DNA of 33,485 nucleotides from Sterolibacterium sp. Lineage in GTDB: Bacteria > Pseudomonadota > Gammaproteobacteria > Burkholderiales > Rhodocyclaceae. The notes beneath the pieces are model-generated. The model was not told the origin of the DNA, made no database searches, and saw only the letters and a list, made by a program, of their open reading frames with translations. Each line of letters starts with the position of its first letter. Positions within the stretch are counted from its first letter, which is position 1. Shown in pieces: positions 21,966-30,983 of this stretch. Where the stretch lies: assembly GCA_019105045.1 (NCBI GenBank), contig JAHRWT010000035.1:1-33485 (forward strand), given 5' to 3'. The position numbers and the translations under genes were made by a program.

Positions 21966-23884
21966 TGGCCCACGTCTCCAACCTGATTGCCGCGGATATC
22001 GAAGCATATCTGCACAGCCACGAACGCAAGGAACTGCTGCGCTTCATCACCTGCGGCAGCGTCGATGATGGCAAGAGCACGCTGATCGGTCGTCTGCTGT
22101 ATGAAGCAAAAATGCTGTTCGAGGATCAACTTTCCGCGCTGGAAAGTGACTCGAAGAAAATGGGCACGCAAGGTGAGAACCTCGACTTTGCCCTGCTGGT
22201 CGATGGCCTGGCCGCCGAACGCGAACAAGGCATCACCATCGACGTGGCCTACCGTTTTTTCTCCACCGATACCCGCAAGTTCATAGTCGCCGATACGCCC
22301 GGCCATGAGCAATACACACGCAACATGGCCACCGGCGCATCCACTGCCGATGTCGCCATCCTGATGGTGGATGCGCGGCGCGGCATTCTCACCCAGACGC
22401 GGCGGCACAGCTATCTGGTCTCCCTGATGGGCATCCGTCACATCGTCGTTGCCATCAACAAGATGGATCTGGTCGATTACGCGGAAAAAACTTTCCGCAC
22501 CATCGTGAATGATTACACGCAGTTCGCCCGCCAGATTGGTCTGGAAAATGTGACTTTCCTGCCCCTGTCCGCCTACAAGGGCGACAACATCACCACACCC
22601 AGCGAGCGGATGCCCTGGTATCACGGCACCACCTTGATGGGCTATCTGGAAACCGTGGAAATCGATGCGGACCGCCGTCAGCGCGCACCATTTCGTCTGC
22701 CGGTGCAATGGGTGAACCGGCCCAATCTGGATTTTCGCGGCTTTGCCGGCACCATCGCCAGCGGCAGCATTCAGCTTGGCGAGCGTATCCGCACCCAGCC
22801 GTCGGGCCGTGAAAGCACAGTGGCACGCATCGTCACCGCCGATGGCGATCTGCCGCAGGCCGTAGCCGGTCAGGCGGTGACTTTGACGCTGGCCGATGAA
22901 ATCGACATCTCGCGCGGCGATGTGATTTCCACTGCCGACAGTCCGGCCAGCGTGGCCGACCAGTTCGAGGCCACCATCATCTGGATGAGCGATGAAGCGA
23001 TGCTGCCCGGCCGGCGCTATCTACTGAAGATCGGCACCCAGACGGTGAATGTGGAAATCGGCCATCTCAAGCACAAGATCAACGTCAATACGCTGGAGCA
23101 ACTCGCCGCCACCCGGCTCGAACTCAATGAAATCGGCGTCTGCAATCTCAGTCTCGACCAGTCGATCGCCTTCGATGCCTACAAGGACAACCGCGAAACT
23201 GGCGGCTTCATCCTCATCGACCGGATGAGCAACAACACCATCGCCGCCGGAATGCTCGACTTCGCCCTGCGTCGAGCCAGCAACATCCACCTGCAGCATG
23301 TGGACATCAACAAAGCCGTGCGCGCGGCGCAGAAGAAGCAAAAAGCCTGTGTCCTGTGGCTGACCGGTCTGTCCGGCTCGGGCAAATCAACCATCGCCAA
23401 TCGGGTGGAAAAGAAACTGCACGCCCTCGGCAAGCACACCTATCTGCTCGACGGCGACAACGTGCGCCACGGACTGTCCAAGGATCTGGGCTTCACCGAA
23501 GCCGATCGCGTGGAGAACATCCGCCGTATCGCCGAAGTCGCCAAGCTGATGATCGACGCCGGTCTGATCGTCATCACCGCGTTCATTTCGCCTTTTGCAG
23601 CCGAGCGGCGTATGGCGCGCAGTCTGGTCGACGCCGACGAGTTCATCGAAATCCATGTTGCCACTCCCCTGGCAATCGCCGAGGAACGTGATCCCAAAGG
23701 CCTCTACAAGAAAGCACGGCGCGGCGAACTGAAGAATTTCACCGGTATCGATTCACCTTACGAAGCTCCCGAGCAACCCGAGCTGCGCATCGATACCACA
23801 CGCTGCACGCCGGACGAGGCCGCCGATCAGGTCATCCGCAAGCTGGTCGAACTGGGCATCATCGATGCGGCGCTGCTGGATTGA
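21965..23884 (+). CDS. cysNC: Bifunctional sulfate adenylyltransferase subunit 1 / APS kinase (CysN-CysC fusion)
   Basis: This 639-residue fusion has an N-terminal EF-Tu-like GTPase, CysN (G1 GSVDDGKS at 31-38, G3 DTPGH at 110-114, NKMD at 165-168), with beta-barrel domains to about residue 440. A C-terminal adenylyl-sulfate kinase domain follows, with P-loop GLSGSGKS at 468-475, then [15 protein letters not shown] and [12 protein letters not shown], and [22 protein letters not shown]. With CysD it converts sulfate to APS and then to PAPS. The start overlaps the cysD stop in TGATG. No PAPS reductase or sulfite reductase genes are nearby. Confidence 0.97.
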   Translation: MAHVSNLIAADIEAYLHSHERKELLRFITCGSVDDGKSTLIGRLLYEAKMLFEDQLSALESDSKKMGTQGENLDFALLVDGLAAEREQGITIDVAYRFFSTDTRKFIVADTPGHEQYTRNMATGASTADVAILMVDARRGILTQTRRHSYLVSLMGIRHIVVAINKMDLVDYAEKTFRTIVNDYTQFARQIGLENVTFLPLSAYKGDNITTPSERMPWYHGTTLMGYLETVEIDADRRQRAPFRLPVQWVNRPNLDFRGFAGTIASGSIQLGERIRTQPSGRESTVARIVTADGDLPQAVAGQAVTLTLADEIDISRGDVISTADSPASVADQFEATIIWMSDEAMLPGRRYLLKIGTQTVNVEIGHLKHKINVNTLEQLAATRLELNEIGVCNLSLDQSIAFDAYKDNRETGGFILIDRMSNNTIAAGMLDFALRRASNIHLQHVDINKAVRAAQKKQKACVLWLTGLSGSGKSTIANRVEKKLHALGKHTYLLDGDNVRHGLSKDLGFTEADRVENIRRIAEVAKLMIDAGLIVITAFISPFAAERRMARSLVDADEFIEIHVATPLAIAEERDPKGLYKKARRGELKNFTGIDSPYEAPEQPELRIDTTRCTPDEAADQVIRKLVELGIIDAALLD

Positions 23885-23964
23885 GCCCGGCGGTGGCTGT
23901 CCACATTTGCGTTATAGTTAACCCGTTTAGAACGCGCCACATTTGTGGATGTGGATAGCCGCAC
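23885..23964 (+). promoter_or_regulatory. Upstream region of the AraC-type gene with CCACATTTG repeats
   Basis: In the 80 bases before the regulator, CCACATTTG occurs at 23901-23909 and 23937-23945. The second copy is part of the palindrome CCACATTTGTGG (23937-23948). Direct repeats of this kind are typical AraC-family operators, but binding is only inferred. TATAGT at 23913-23918 resembles a -10 box without a good -35. Confidence 0.35.
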
Positions 23965-24972
23965 GTGAAATCGACCAACAAACTGAGTTTCTACCTTTCC
24001 CGCATGGCTGTGCGGGGCTATACGGCAGAGCAGGTGCTGCAAGGTACCAGTCTCAGTGTCGAGCGCATCCGCAACGATACCTTCCGTGCCAATCCACAGC
24101 AGTATCGCCAGGTCATCCTCAACATGATCGGATTGACCGGCGACCCCCATCTGGGCATTGCACTGGGTGCTGAATTCAAGATCAGCGACCTGGGTGTGCT
24201 GGGTTATGCCGCGCTGAGTGCGGCCACACTGGGCCAGGCGCGCGAAGTCTTCACCAAGTATTACTCGCTCAACGAGCAGATTTTCACTTCGGTCAATCAC
24301 ATCAGCGAGGGCCGCTGGTGGTCGGAAATCCGCGACAGCTATTTGCTGGGTGGCGAAGCGCTGCGTTTTGCCGTCGAGGAATTCATCAGCCGCACCATCG
24401 AGCTGACGGGCAGCATCACCAACAAGCCGTTTCCGCTCCTCGAAATTTTCCTCACCTATCCCGCACCGGCAGACCTGACGGCCTATCAGCAGCGTTTCAA
24501 CTGTCCGCTGCACTTCAATCAGCCGCGCAACATCGTGCTCTTTGACATCAACTGCCTGAATGATCCGGTCAGTTTGGCCAATGAAGAAGTCTTCAAGCTG
24601 TGCGAGCGTCAGTGCCAACTGCTGGCAACCAAAAGCGAGGAAGACGATCTGCTGGCCAACCGCATCCGCAATTATCTGGTGAAGAACCCCGGCAAGTTTC
24701 CGACGCTGGAGGAAATGGCCGGTCATCTCAATGTCGGCGCGCGCACACTGCGCCGGCGTCTGGTCAAGGAAGACGTCACCTTCCAGCAGATTCTCGATGA
24801 TACGCGGCGCGAACTGGCGATCCAGTATCTCAAATACACCACGCTGACACCCAAGCAGATCGGCTTCATGCTGGGCTACAGCAGCGTCAGCAATTTTCGC
24901 CGCGCTTTCAAGAACTGGACCAACAAAAAACTTTCCGATTACCGCGAAGCCACGCCGAATCCTCAGGCATAG
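23965..24972 (+). CDS. AraC-family transcriptional regulator with N-terminal arabinose-binding-like domain
   Basis: This 335-residue protein has an N-terminal ligand-sensing section of the type found in OruR/ArgR-like regulators (LGVLGYAALSAATLGQAREV, then KYYSLNEQIF). The C-terminal AraC/XylS DNA-binding domain has two helix-turn-helix motifs: TLEEMAGHLNVGARTLRRRL at about 247-266 and QIGFMLGYSSVSNFRRAFKN at about 298-317. The start is GTG at 23965; an ATG 13 codons in (24004) is an alternative. Regulated genes and ligand are unknown; neighbours include cysDNC upstream and the aldehyde dehydrogenase downstream. It converges with the NlpC/P60 gene, with 22 bases between stops. Confidence 0.9.
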   Translation: MKSTNKLSFYLSRMAVRGYTAEQVLQGTSLSVERIRNDTFRANPQQYRQVILNMIGLTGDPHLGIALGAEFKISDLGVLGYAALSAATLGQAREVFTKYYSLNEQIFTSVNHISEGRWWSEIRDSYLLGGEALRFAVEEFISRTIELTGSITNKPFPLLEIFLTYPAPADLTAYQQRFNCPLHFNQPRNIVLFDINCLNDPVSLANEEVFKLCERQCQLLATKSEEDDLLANRIRNYLVKNPGKFPTLEEMAGHLNVGARTLRRRLVKEDVTFQQILDDTRRELAIQYLKYTTLTPKQIGFMLGYSSVSNFRRAFKNWTNKKLSDYREATPNPQA

Positions 24973-24994
24973 CCGGATTCATCTGGCGGTACGG

Positions 24995-25531
24995 TTATTC
25001 GAGCAGGCTGCGCGCGGCTTCCAGACGCTGGGCAAAATAGCGGTTTTTCAGGCTTTCCGTGCGCACGCGCGCCTGTCCCGACGAAGACGGCGCATGGACG
25101 AAGCGGTCATTGCCGATATAAATACCCACGTGCGAAAACGGCCGTCCCAAGGTGTTGAAGAACACCAGATCACCCGGACGCAGTTGTTGCAGATCGACCG
25201 GTCTGCTCTGCCGGGCAATGTCGGCCGCGCTGCCGCTGACACGCACGCCGGCCGCCTGCGCAAATATGTAGCTGACCATGCCGCTGCAATCAAAGCCGGC
25301 GTCAGGATTCTTGCCGCCAAAACGGTAGCCAGTATCGATCATTCCCAGCGTATAGAGCACGACGTTGTTGCCCCGTTCCTGTGCTTGGGCACTGGCCGGC
25401 GGACGGGTTGCCTGTGATGCTGGCAGGCGGGCCGTGGACAGGGTGTTCAACGTGCCACAGCCGGCCAGCATCACAGGCAGGACGAGCAGCAAAAGCGCGT
25501 TGCGCAGGAGAGTGAACATGAACATGAACAT
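24995..25531 (-). CDS. NlpC/P60-family lipoprotein (predicted peptidoglycan endopeptidase)
   Basis: This 178-residue protein has a lipoprotein signal (hydrophobic core, then lipobox MLAG before Cys25), so it is probably anchored to the outer membrane facing the periplasm. The NlpC/P60 domain has the catalytic cysteine 82 in GFDCSGMVSYIF, histidine 134 in RPFSHVGIYIG and histidine 146 in DRFVHAPSSSG, matching the Cys-His-His triad. Such enzymes (Spr/MepS, YdhO) cut peptide bonds in peptidoglycan. Three in-frame ATGs alternate with TTC at the start (MFMFMF), so the start is ambiguous by four codons. It is a single-gene unit here. Confidence 0.93.
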   Translation of the reverse strand: MFMFMFTLLRNALLLLVLPVMLAGCGTLNTLSTARLPASQATRPPASAQAQERGNNVVLYTLGMIDTGYRFGGKNPDAGFDCSGMVSYIFAQAAGVRVSGSAADIARQSRPVDLQQLRPGDLVFFNTLGRPFSHVGIYIGNDRFVHAPSSSGQARVRTESLKNRYFAQRLEAARSLLE

Positions 25532-25590
25532 CAGGAAGCATTGTGTTCGGGTAGACTCATCCGGATAGTCTGAACAGACAAGGAAAATCC

Positions 25591-27048
25591 ATGCAATTAC
25601 AGGACGCCGGCCTGCTCCGCGCGCAGGCTTTCATCAACGGTTGCTGGCAGGACGCCGCTGGCGGTGCCCGTTTTGCCGTGCATGACCCGGCCAGCGGCGC
25701 CTTGCTGGCACAGGTGGCGGATCTGGATGCCCGCGATACGCAAGCGGCCATTGCTGCAGCAGAGGCTGCCCTGCCCGCCTGGCGGGCGCTGACCGGCAAG
25801 GCGCGCGGTCAGTGGCTGCGGCGCTGGTTCGAGCTGATCGAAGCCCACGGCGAAGACCTCGCCCGGCTGATGACCGCCGAACAAGGCAAGCCACTGGCCG
25901 AGGCGCGCGGCGAAGTCACTTACGCTGCCAGCTTTGTCGAATGGTTTGCCGAAGAAGCACGGCGCGTCTGTGGCGATGTGCTCGACAGCCCGCTCCCGGG
26001 CAAGCGTATGCTGGTGCTGAAGCAGCCAGTGGGCGTGTGCGCCGCCATCACGCCGTGGAATTTTCCGGCGGCGATGATTACCCGCAAGGTCGCGCCGGCG
26101 CTGGCCGCCGGCTGCACGGTGATCGTCAAGCCTGCCGAACAGACACCACTCACCGCCCTCGCGCTGGCCGAGCTGGCGCTGCGTGCCGGCCTGCCCGCCG
26201 GCGTGCTGAATGTGGTGACCGGCAGCGCAGCACAGGCACCGCTGATTGGTGGTGTTCTCACCGCCAGCCCCGTCGTGCGCAAACTGTCCTTCACCGGCTC
26301 CACCGAGGTTGGCCGCCTGCTGATGGCGCAATGCGCGCCGACAGTGAAGAAAATCTCACTGGAACTGGGCGGCAATGCGCCCTTCATCGTGTTCGACGAT
26401 GCCGATCTCGACGCCGCGCTGGCCGGAGTGATGCACTGCAAGTTTCGCAACAGCGGGCAGACCTGCATCAGCGCCAATCGGCTGCTGGTGCAAGCCGGCA
26501 TCTACGATGAATTCGCCGCCCGCCTGCAGGCGGCCATGAGCACGCTCAAGGTCGGTCATGGTCTGGAAGACGGCGTGACCACCGGCCCGTTGATCGACCA
26601 GGCCGCGCTGGAAAAGATCGAACATCACGTCACCGATGCCCTGACGCACGGCGCCCGGCTGCGCTGCGGCGGACAACGCCATGCGCTGGGCGGCAGCTTC
26701 TATGCGCCCACCCTGCTCACCGACGTCACACCGCAGATGTTGTGCAGCCGCGCCGAAAGTTTCGGCCCGCTGGTGCCCATGCTGAAATTCGACACGGAGG
26801 CCGCTGCCATCGAGCTGGCCAATGACAGCGACGCGGGCCTGGCCGCCTATTTCTACAGCCGCGACCTCTCACGCATCTGGCGCGTGGCCGAAGCGCTGGA
26901 ATATGGCATGGTCGGCATCAATAGCAGCGCGATTTCCAGTGAAATTGGGCCGTTTGGCGGCATCAAGCAATCCGGCATCGGCCGCGAAGGCTCGAAATAC
27001 GGGATCGAGGAATATCTGGAACTGAAGTACCTGAGCTTCGGCCTTTGA
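25591..27048 (+). CDS. gabD: NAD(P)-dependent succinate-semialdehyde dehydrogenase-like aldehyde dehydrogenase
   Basis: This 485-residue aldehyde dehydrogenase has PWNFP with Asn157, Lys180 in VIVKPAEQTPLTAL, the cofactor-binding FTGSTEVG at 234-241, Glu258 in ELGGNAPFIVFDDADLD, and the catalytic Cys292 in NSGQTCISANRLLVQ. Overall similarity is to the GabD group, which oxidises succinic semialdehyde to succinate, but a related substrate (glutarate semialdehyde) is possible. No GABA transaminase is adjacent. AGGA lies nine bases before the ATG. It converges with the yqjK-like gene with 15 bases between stops. Confidence 0.9.
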   Translation: MQLQDAGLLRAQAFINGCWQDAAGGARFAVHDPASGALLAQVADLDARDTQAAIAAAEAALPAWRALTGKARGQWLRRWFELIEAHGEDLARLMTAEQGKPLAEARGEVTYAASFVEWFAEEARRVCGDVLDSPLPGKRMLVLKQPVGVCAAITPWNFPAAMITRKVAPALAAGCTVIVKPAEQTPLTALALAELALRAGLPAGVLNVVTGSAAQAPLIGGVLTASPVVRKLSFTGSTEVGRLLMAQCAPTVKKISLELGGNAPFIVFDDADLDAALAGVMHCKFRNSGQTCISANRLLVQAGIYDEFAARLQAAMSTLKVGHGLEDGVTTGPLIDQAALEKIEHHVTDALTHGARLRCGGQRHALGGSFYAPTLLTDVTPQMLCSRAESFGPLVPMLKFDTEAAAIELANDSDAGLAAYFYSRDLSRIWRVAEALEYGMVGINSSAISSEIGPFGGIKQSGIGREGSKYGIEEYLELKYLSFGL

Positions 27049-27063
27049 TTGGCCGGTCGGGCG

Positions 27064-27429
27064 CTAGCGCGTGCGCCGCAAGCGCAGCAGCGGTTGCAGC
27101 CGTTGCAACCAGCTCATTGCCGAGGTCGCTGGCGCCGCCGGTGCGGTTGCGACATTGCGCAGACGCCCGGCCAGTTGCCAGAGCAGCCAGCCGCGTTGCA
27201 GCCAGCGCAGCAGATGACGCGGCCGCGCTACCAGCAGCCCGGTGAGCGCGGCCACCGGCACGGCCGGATGACGCTTCAGCCAGCGCCAGCCGCTGCCCAG
27301 CCTGTCGGCGGCACTGAACAGAGGCAACAGGGGCTGGCTGTGGTCAGCCAGCCGGTTGCGCAATTCCGTACTGCGCAGTCGCAGGCGCTGTTTTCTCAGC
27401 GCCAGGGCGATGCGCTGTTCAGTGTTCAC
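27064..27429 (-). CDS. YqjK-like protein
   Basis: A 121-residue, very Arg/Leu-rich protein (MNTEQRIALALRKQRLRLRS start) with a moderately hydrophobic stretch near HPAVPVAALTGLLVARP. It resembles E. coli YqjK in composition and position, following a yqjD- and yqjE-like pair. It overlaps the yqjE-like gene by 11 bases, so the two are translationally linked. Function is unknown. Confidence that it is a real gene rests mainly on this arrangement. Confidence 0.75.
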   Translation of the reverse strand: MNTEQRIALALRKQRLRLRSTELRNRLADHSQPLLPLFSAADRLGSGWRWLKRHPAVPVAALTGLLVARPRHLLRWLQRGWLLWQLAGRLRNVATAPAAPATSAMSWLQRLQPLLRLRRTR

Positions 27430-27814
27430 GCTTCACCCCCTGCAGCATTTCGATATCCTGTTCGAGCTCCTGCAAGCTGGCGGCAAACAGACGTGAGCCC
27501 CTGCGCAACTGGCGATGGATGGCCAGCAAGGCCAGCAAACCACTGCCCAGAAACAGGCTGGTGCAGATACCGATCACCAGCAGCCGGTGGCTGTCCCACA
27601 ACAGCACGGTGAGAAAAATGGTCAGCATCACCAGACCGAAGCTCAGAAAGAAAAATGCCATCGCACCAAACAGCACGATGCGCGCCAGTCGCAGTCTTTC
27701 TTCTGCCAGCTCGACCACAAACAGTTCGCCCCGCGTGCGCAGCAAGGCCAGCGTATCGGCCAGCAGGCCACGCAGCGCAGCAAACAGTCCGCTGCCGGAT
27801 GTCGTATCAGTCAT
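27419..27814 (-). CDS. YqjE-like phage-holin-family membrane protein
   Basis: This 131-residue protein has two transmembrane segments (about 46-73 and 78-99), preceded by an amphipathic charged region TRGELFVVELAEERLRLARI and followed by a charged C-terminal helix. The pattern is that of the YqjE/Holin_7-like family (DUF1469). Family members are small inner-membrane proteins of unclear role, commonly encoded with ElaB/YqjD proteins and linked to stationary phase in E. coli. It lies 87 bases after the yqjD-like gene. Confidence 0.88.
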   Translation of the reverse strand: MTDTTSGSGLFAALRGLLADTLALLRTRGELFVVELAEERLRLARIVLFGAMAFFFLSFGLVMLTIFLTVLLWDSHRLLVIGICTSLFLGSGLLALLAIHRQLRRGSRLFAASLQELEQDIEMLQGVKREH

Positions 27815-27901
27815 GGGAATGGCGTGGTGAAAATGGTTGCCAATGGTCTGGCGATTCAGTCACAGCGCCACAGCCTGTCAGCAAGACAATGGCTCAGCGA
27901 T

Positions 27902-28213
27902 TCAGCGACGGCCGACCAACAGGCCAATCAGAAAACCCACGCCTGCACCAATCCCGACGGCATGCCACGGGTTTTCATGCACATAATCATCTGCCGCCTG
28001 TCCGGCCTGCTTGGCCCGGGCGATCACTGCTTCTTCGGCATCGGCCAGCTTGGCCTTGGCAACGGCCAGATGTTCCTGGGCGCGGCCACGAATCTCTGCC
28101 ATCTTGTCACCCGCCTGACCCGCCGTGGCTCGCAACAGCTCTTCGGCATCGGCAACCACCAGCTTGAAATCGGCAATCAGTTTTTCTTTGGTGACATCCT
28201 GGACTTCGTTCAT
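27902..28213 (-). CDS. ElaB/YqjD-family (DUF883) membrane-anchored ribosome-binding-like protein
   Basis: This 103-residue protein is mostly a charged amphipathic helix (MNEVQDVTKEKLIADFKLVV onward), followed by the diagnostic C-terminus DDYVHENPWHAVGIGAGVGF and LIGLLVGRR, a Gly-rich membrane anchor at about 82-103. E. coli relatives (YqjD, ElaB) tether ribosomes to the inner membrane in stationary phase. A GAGGAG ribosome binding site precedes the ATG. It is first in a yqjD-E-K-like unit. Confidence 0.92.
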   Translation of the reverse strand: MNEVQDVTKEKLIADFKLVVADAEELLRATAGQAGDKMAEIRGRAQEHLAVAKAKLADAEEAVIARAKQAGQAADDYVHENPWHAVGIGAGVGFLIGLLVGRR

Positions 28214-28257
28214 GACAGGCTCCTCGAGTGTTGAAAATACAAAACCACAGACATCGA

Positions 28258-28286
28258 AGACTAGCCGTATTCGTCATGGCAGGCAA
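28258..28286 (-). promoter_or_regulatory. Possible promoter of the yqjD-like gene
   Basis: On the minus strand, TTGCCT (28281-28286) and TAGTCT (28258-28263) are 17 bases apart, each four of six to consensus. This would give a leader of about 38 bases. The promoter call is tentative. Confidence 0.4.
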
Positions 28287-28393
28287 GGCCGGTTGCTGGA
28301 AAATTCCCGGCAAGCCATGCGATGCGGTCACGCGAACCTGCTAACATTCTTCACTCATTCTCCAGGGAAGCTCTGCAATCCACAGCTGGTTTC

Positions 28394-30316
28394 ATGAAAC
28401 TGAATCTGCCCTTGTCACCCCGCTTTTCACGCCACCTGCTTTCATTTCTTGTCTGGTGGGGACTGTCGCTGGCTGGGCTGACCACGCCGCTGGTCGCGGC
28501 CGAAGCGGCCACGGTTGCCGAAGCGACCGAAGCGACCGAAGCCTCCACCGCCAGCCCGGCGCCCGCAGTCAGCGAGCTGACGCCGGAACTGCTCTATCAG
28601 ATTTTGCTGGCTGAAATTGCCGGCAATCGTGGCAGTGTGCCGCTGGCGATCCATCTTTATGCCGACCTGGCCAAGACGACCCGCGATGCACGCATCGCCC
28701 GGCGCGCCACCGAAGTGGCCCTGTACGCCCAACAGAATGAGCTGGCGCTTGAATCCGCGCAGATCTGGGTAGCGGCCGCCCCCGCGTCGGCGACCGCGCG
28801 CCAGTCGCTTGCCGCATTGTTGCTGAGCGCCCGTCAGCCCGAAGCGGCGCTGCCGCATCTGGCCAAATTGCTGACACTGCCTTTGACCGACGTGCCTGCC
28901 AGCGACCCCGATGCTGCCGAAGAGGATGACGCGCCGCCACTTGCCGCAGGTGCGGATGCCGCAACGATTGTCCAGGTGGCACGGCTGAACCAGGTGTATC
29001 GCCTGCTGACCCATTACCCTGACAAGGCGCGGGTGTTGCAGATGGTCGAGCAGCTGACCGCAGACCATACCCGACTTGCCGAAGCCCAGCTGATTCGCGC
29101 CCAGGCCAGTCTGGAAGCCAGGGATCAGGCGCTGGCGCTGGAAAATGCCGAACGGGCGATTGCCCTGCGTCCGGACTGGGCGCAAGCGGTGCTGTTCAAG
29201 GCGCAGGTGCAGCGGCGCAGCAGCAGCAAGCAGGCCAGTCAGACCTTGCAGGATTTTCTGGCCCGCCACCCGGATTCCAGCGAAGTTCGCCTGGCCTATG
29301 CGCGCATCCTGATCGGTGACAAACACTATGATGCGGCGCGGCGCGAATTCGACAGGTTGCTGAAAACCAATCGCGATGATCCCGAAGTCCTTTATCCTGC
29401 GGCGCTGCTGGCCATGCAGCTGAATGACTTGCCCATCGCAGAAAAGCATCTCAGACATTTGCTCGACCTGGGCAGTGCAAACCCGCATCCAGAGGGCAAT
29501 ACCAACCTGCTGCGCTATTACCTCGGCCAGATTGCCGAAGAAAGCCAGCGCCTGACGGACGCTATCGACTGGTACACCAAAGTCACGCCAGGCGAGCAAT
29601 ATCTGCCCGCATTTGGTCGCGCGGCCCGGCTGCTGGCCAAGTCCGGCCGACTGGACGAAGGCCGGGCGCTGCTGCATCAGGCTGCCATCGACAACCCGCC
29701 CGAACGGGTGCAACTGCTGGTTGCCGAAGCCCAGCTGCTGGTCAGCAGCAATCAGCTTGCAGCGGCCTATGCCCTGCTCGGCGAACAGCTTGCCAGCCAG
29801 CCGGATCAACCCACCCTGCTTTATGAAACCGCCTTGCTGGCCGAAAAACTCGGTCAATACGAGATCATGGAACGTCATCTGCGCCGGCTGATCCATATCC
29901 AGCCGGATGATGCCCATGCCTACAATGCGCTGGGCTATTCATTGGTTGACCAGGGCAAGCGCCTGGATGAGGCGCGCCAGCTGATCGATCAAGGCCTGGC
30001 GTTGGCGCCGGAAGATGCTTTCATTCTCGACAGCAAGGGCTGGCTGCTTTATCGGGTGGGAGACAAGGTCGCCGCGCTGGCCGTCCTGCGCGAGGCTTAC
30101 GGCAGGCGGGCCGATGCCGAAATTGCCGCGCATCTTGGTGAAGTGCTGTGGGTCAGCGACATGCAGGACGAAGCGCGCAAGACCTGGCAGGAATCGATCA
30201 AGATCCATCCCGACAATCCGCTGCTCAGGGATACCATGCAAAAGTTTCTTGGCCCCCAACCAGACAGCGGCCAGAACGAACCACGACCACGCGGGCAAGT
30301 GCCTGTGGCCGAATAG
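28394..30316 (+). CDS. Tetratricopeptide-repeat protein, exported
   Basis: This 640-residue protein starts at the ATG at 28394 (MKLNLPLSPR) with an N-terminal hydrophobic segment (about 14-36) that looks like a signal peptide ending near VAAEAA. A low-complexity Ala/Glu/Thr stretch (AEATEATEAS) follows. The rest is helical TPR-type repeats, clearest near residues 509-609 (YNALGYSLVDQGKRLDEARQ, then LAPEDAFILDSKGWLLYRVG). Proteins of this kind are regularly found just upstream of lolB in betaproteobacteria. Its partners are unknown; a periplasmic or outer-membrane scaffold role is inferred. It ends 3 bases before lolB. Confidence 0.9.
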   Translation: MKLNLPLSPRFSRHLLSFLVWWGLSLAGLTTPLVAAEAATVAEATEATEASTASPAPAVSELTPELLYQILLAEIAGNRGSVPLAIHLYADLAKTTRDARIARRATEVALYAQQNELALESAQIWVAAAPASATARQSLAALLLSARQPEAALPHLAKLLTLPLTDVPASDPDAAEEDDAPPLAAGADAATIVQVARLNQVYRLLTHYPDKARVLQMVEQLTADHTRLAEAQLIRAQASLEARDQALALENAERAIALRPDWAQAVLFKAQVQRRSSSKQASQTLQDFLARHPDSSEVRLAYARILIGDKHYDAARREFDRLLKTNRDDPEVLYPAALLAMQLNDLPIAEKHLRHLLDLGSANPHPEGNTNLLRYYLGQIAEESQRLTDAIDWYTKVTPGEQYLPAFGRAARLLAKSGRLDEGRALLHQAAIDNPPERVQLLVAEAQLLVSSNQLAAAYALLGEQLASQPDQPTLLYETALLAEKLGQYEIMERHLRRLIHIQPDDAHAYNALGYSLVDQGKRLDEARQLIDQGLALAPEDAFILDSKGWLLYRVGDKVAALAVLREAYGRRADAEIAAHLGEVLWVSDMQDEARKTWQESIKIHPDNPLLRDTMQKFLGPQPDSGQNEPRPRGQVPVAE

Positions 30317-30319
30317 CGC

Positions 30320-30973
30320 ATGTCTGCTCGCTGCTGGTTGCCCCTGCGCACCCTGCTTCCGGTCTGCTGTGCAGGGCTGCTGCTGTCGGCCTGTGCCGGC
30401 TTGCCGGAAACCGAGATCGTCGCCCAGCCACAAATCGAGCGACCGGCACGGACCGACATCGCGCATTTCGGCCTGCAAGGGCGGATTGCCGTGCGCCACG
30501 CCACGCAGCGCCTGACGGCCACGCTCGACTGGCAGCACAGTCCGGCGGCGGATGAATTGCTGCTCAGTGGCCCGCTCGGTCAAGGGCTGGTCCGCCTGGG
30601 GCGCACGGCCGAAGGGGCCTGGCTGCAACTGGCCGATCAGCGTCGCTTCGAAGCGGCCGACTGGGAGGTTCTGGCGCAGCAATTGCTGGGGATGGCGCTG
30701 CCGCTGTCGGCCCTGTCGCGCTGCATCCTCGCCTTGCCGCTAGCGCAAGCCGGCCCGCTGGATCAGGCGGGTCGCCTGCAATGGCAGCAGATTGACGGCT
30801 GGCGCATCGATTATCTTGATTACGAAAGTCCGGCGGCCAATGCCCTGCCCAGCCTGCTCGAACTGCGCCAGGGTGAAACCGAAGTCAGGCTGAAAATCGA
30901 CACCTGGCAACTCGAAGAGATCGCGCCTGCGGCGGCTGTCACTCATGCCGTCACGGCAACAGGTGACGAATAG
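30320..30973 (+). CDS. lolB: Outer-membrane lipoprotein LolB
   Basis: This 217-residue lipoprotein receives lipoproteins from LolA and inserts them into the outer membrane. The signal sequence MSARCWLPLRTLLPVCCAGL is followed by LLSAC, so Cys25 is the lipidated residue. The mature part has the LolB pattern FGLQGRIAVRHATQRLTATL, then W-rich strands DWQHSPAADELLLSGPLGQG. It starts 3 bases after the TPR gene and is followed 10 bases later by ispE; the lolB-ispE pair is conserved in beta- and gammaproteobacteria. Confidence 0.95.
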   Translation: MSARCWLPLRTLLPVCCAGLLLSACAGLPETEIVAQPQIERPARTDIAHFGLQGRIAVRHATQRLTATLDWQHSPAADELLLSGPLGQGLVRLGRTAEGAWLQLADQRRFEAADWEVLAQQLLGMALPLSALSRCILALPLAQAGPLDQAGRLQWQQIDGWRIDYLDYESPAANALPSLLELRQGETEVRLKIDTWQLEEIAPAAAVTHAVTATGDE

Positions 30974-30983
30974 AAAGAGAGCC

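Noticed and set aside
28442-29917. Long 491-codon open frame on the minus strand
   Set aside because: It is antisense to the TPR gene, lacks family similarity, and arises from the GC-rich codon bias of the real gene.
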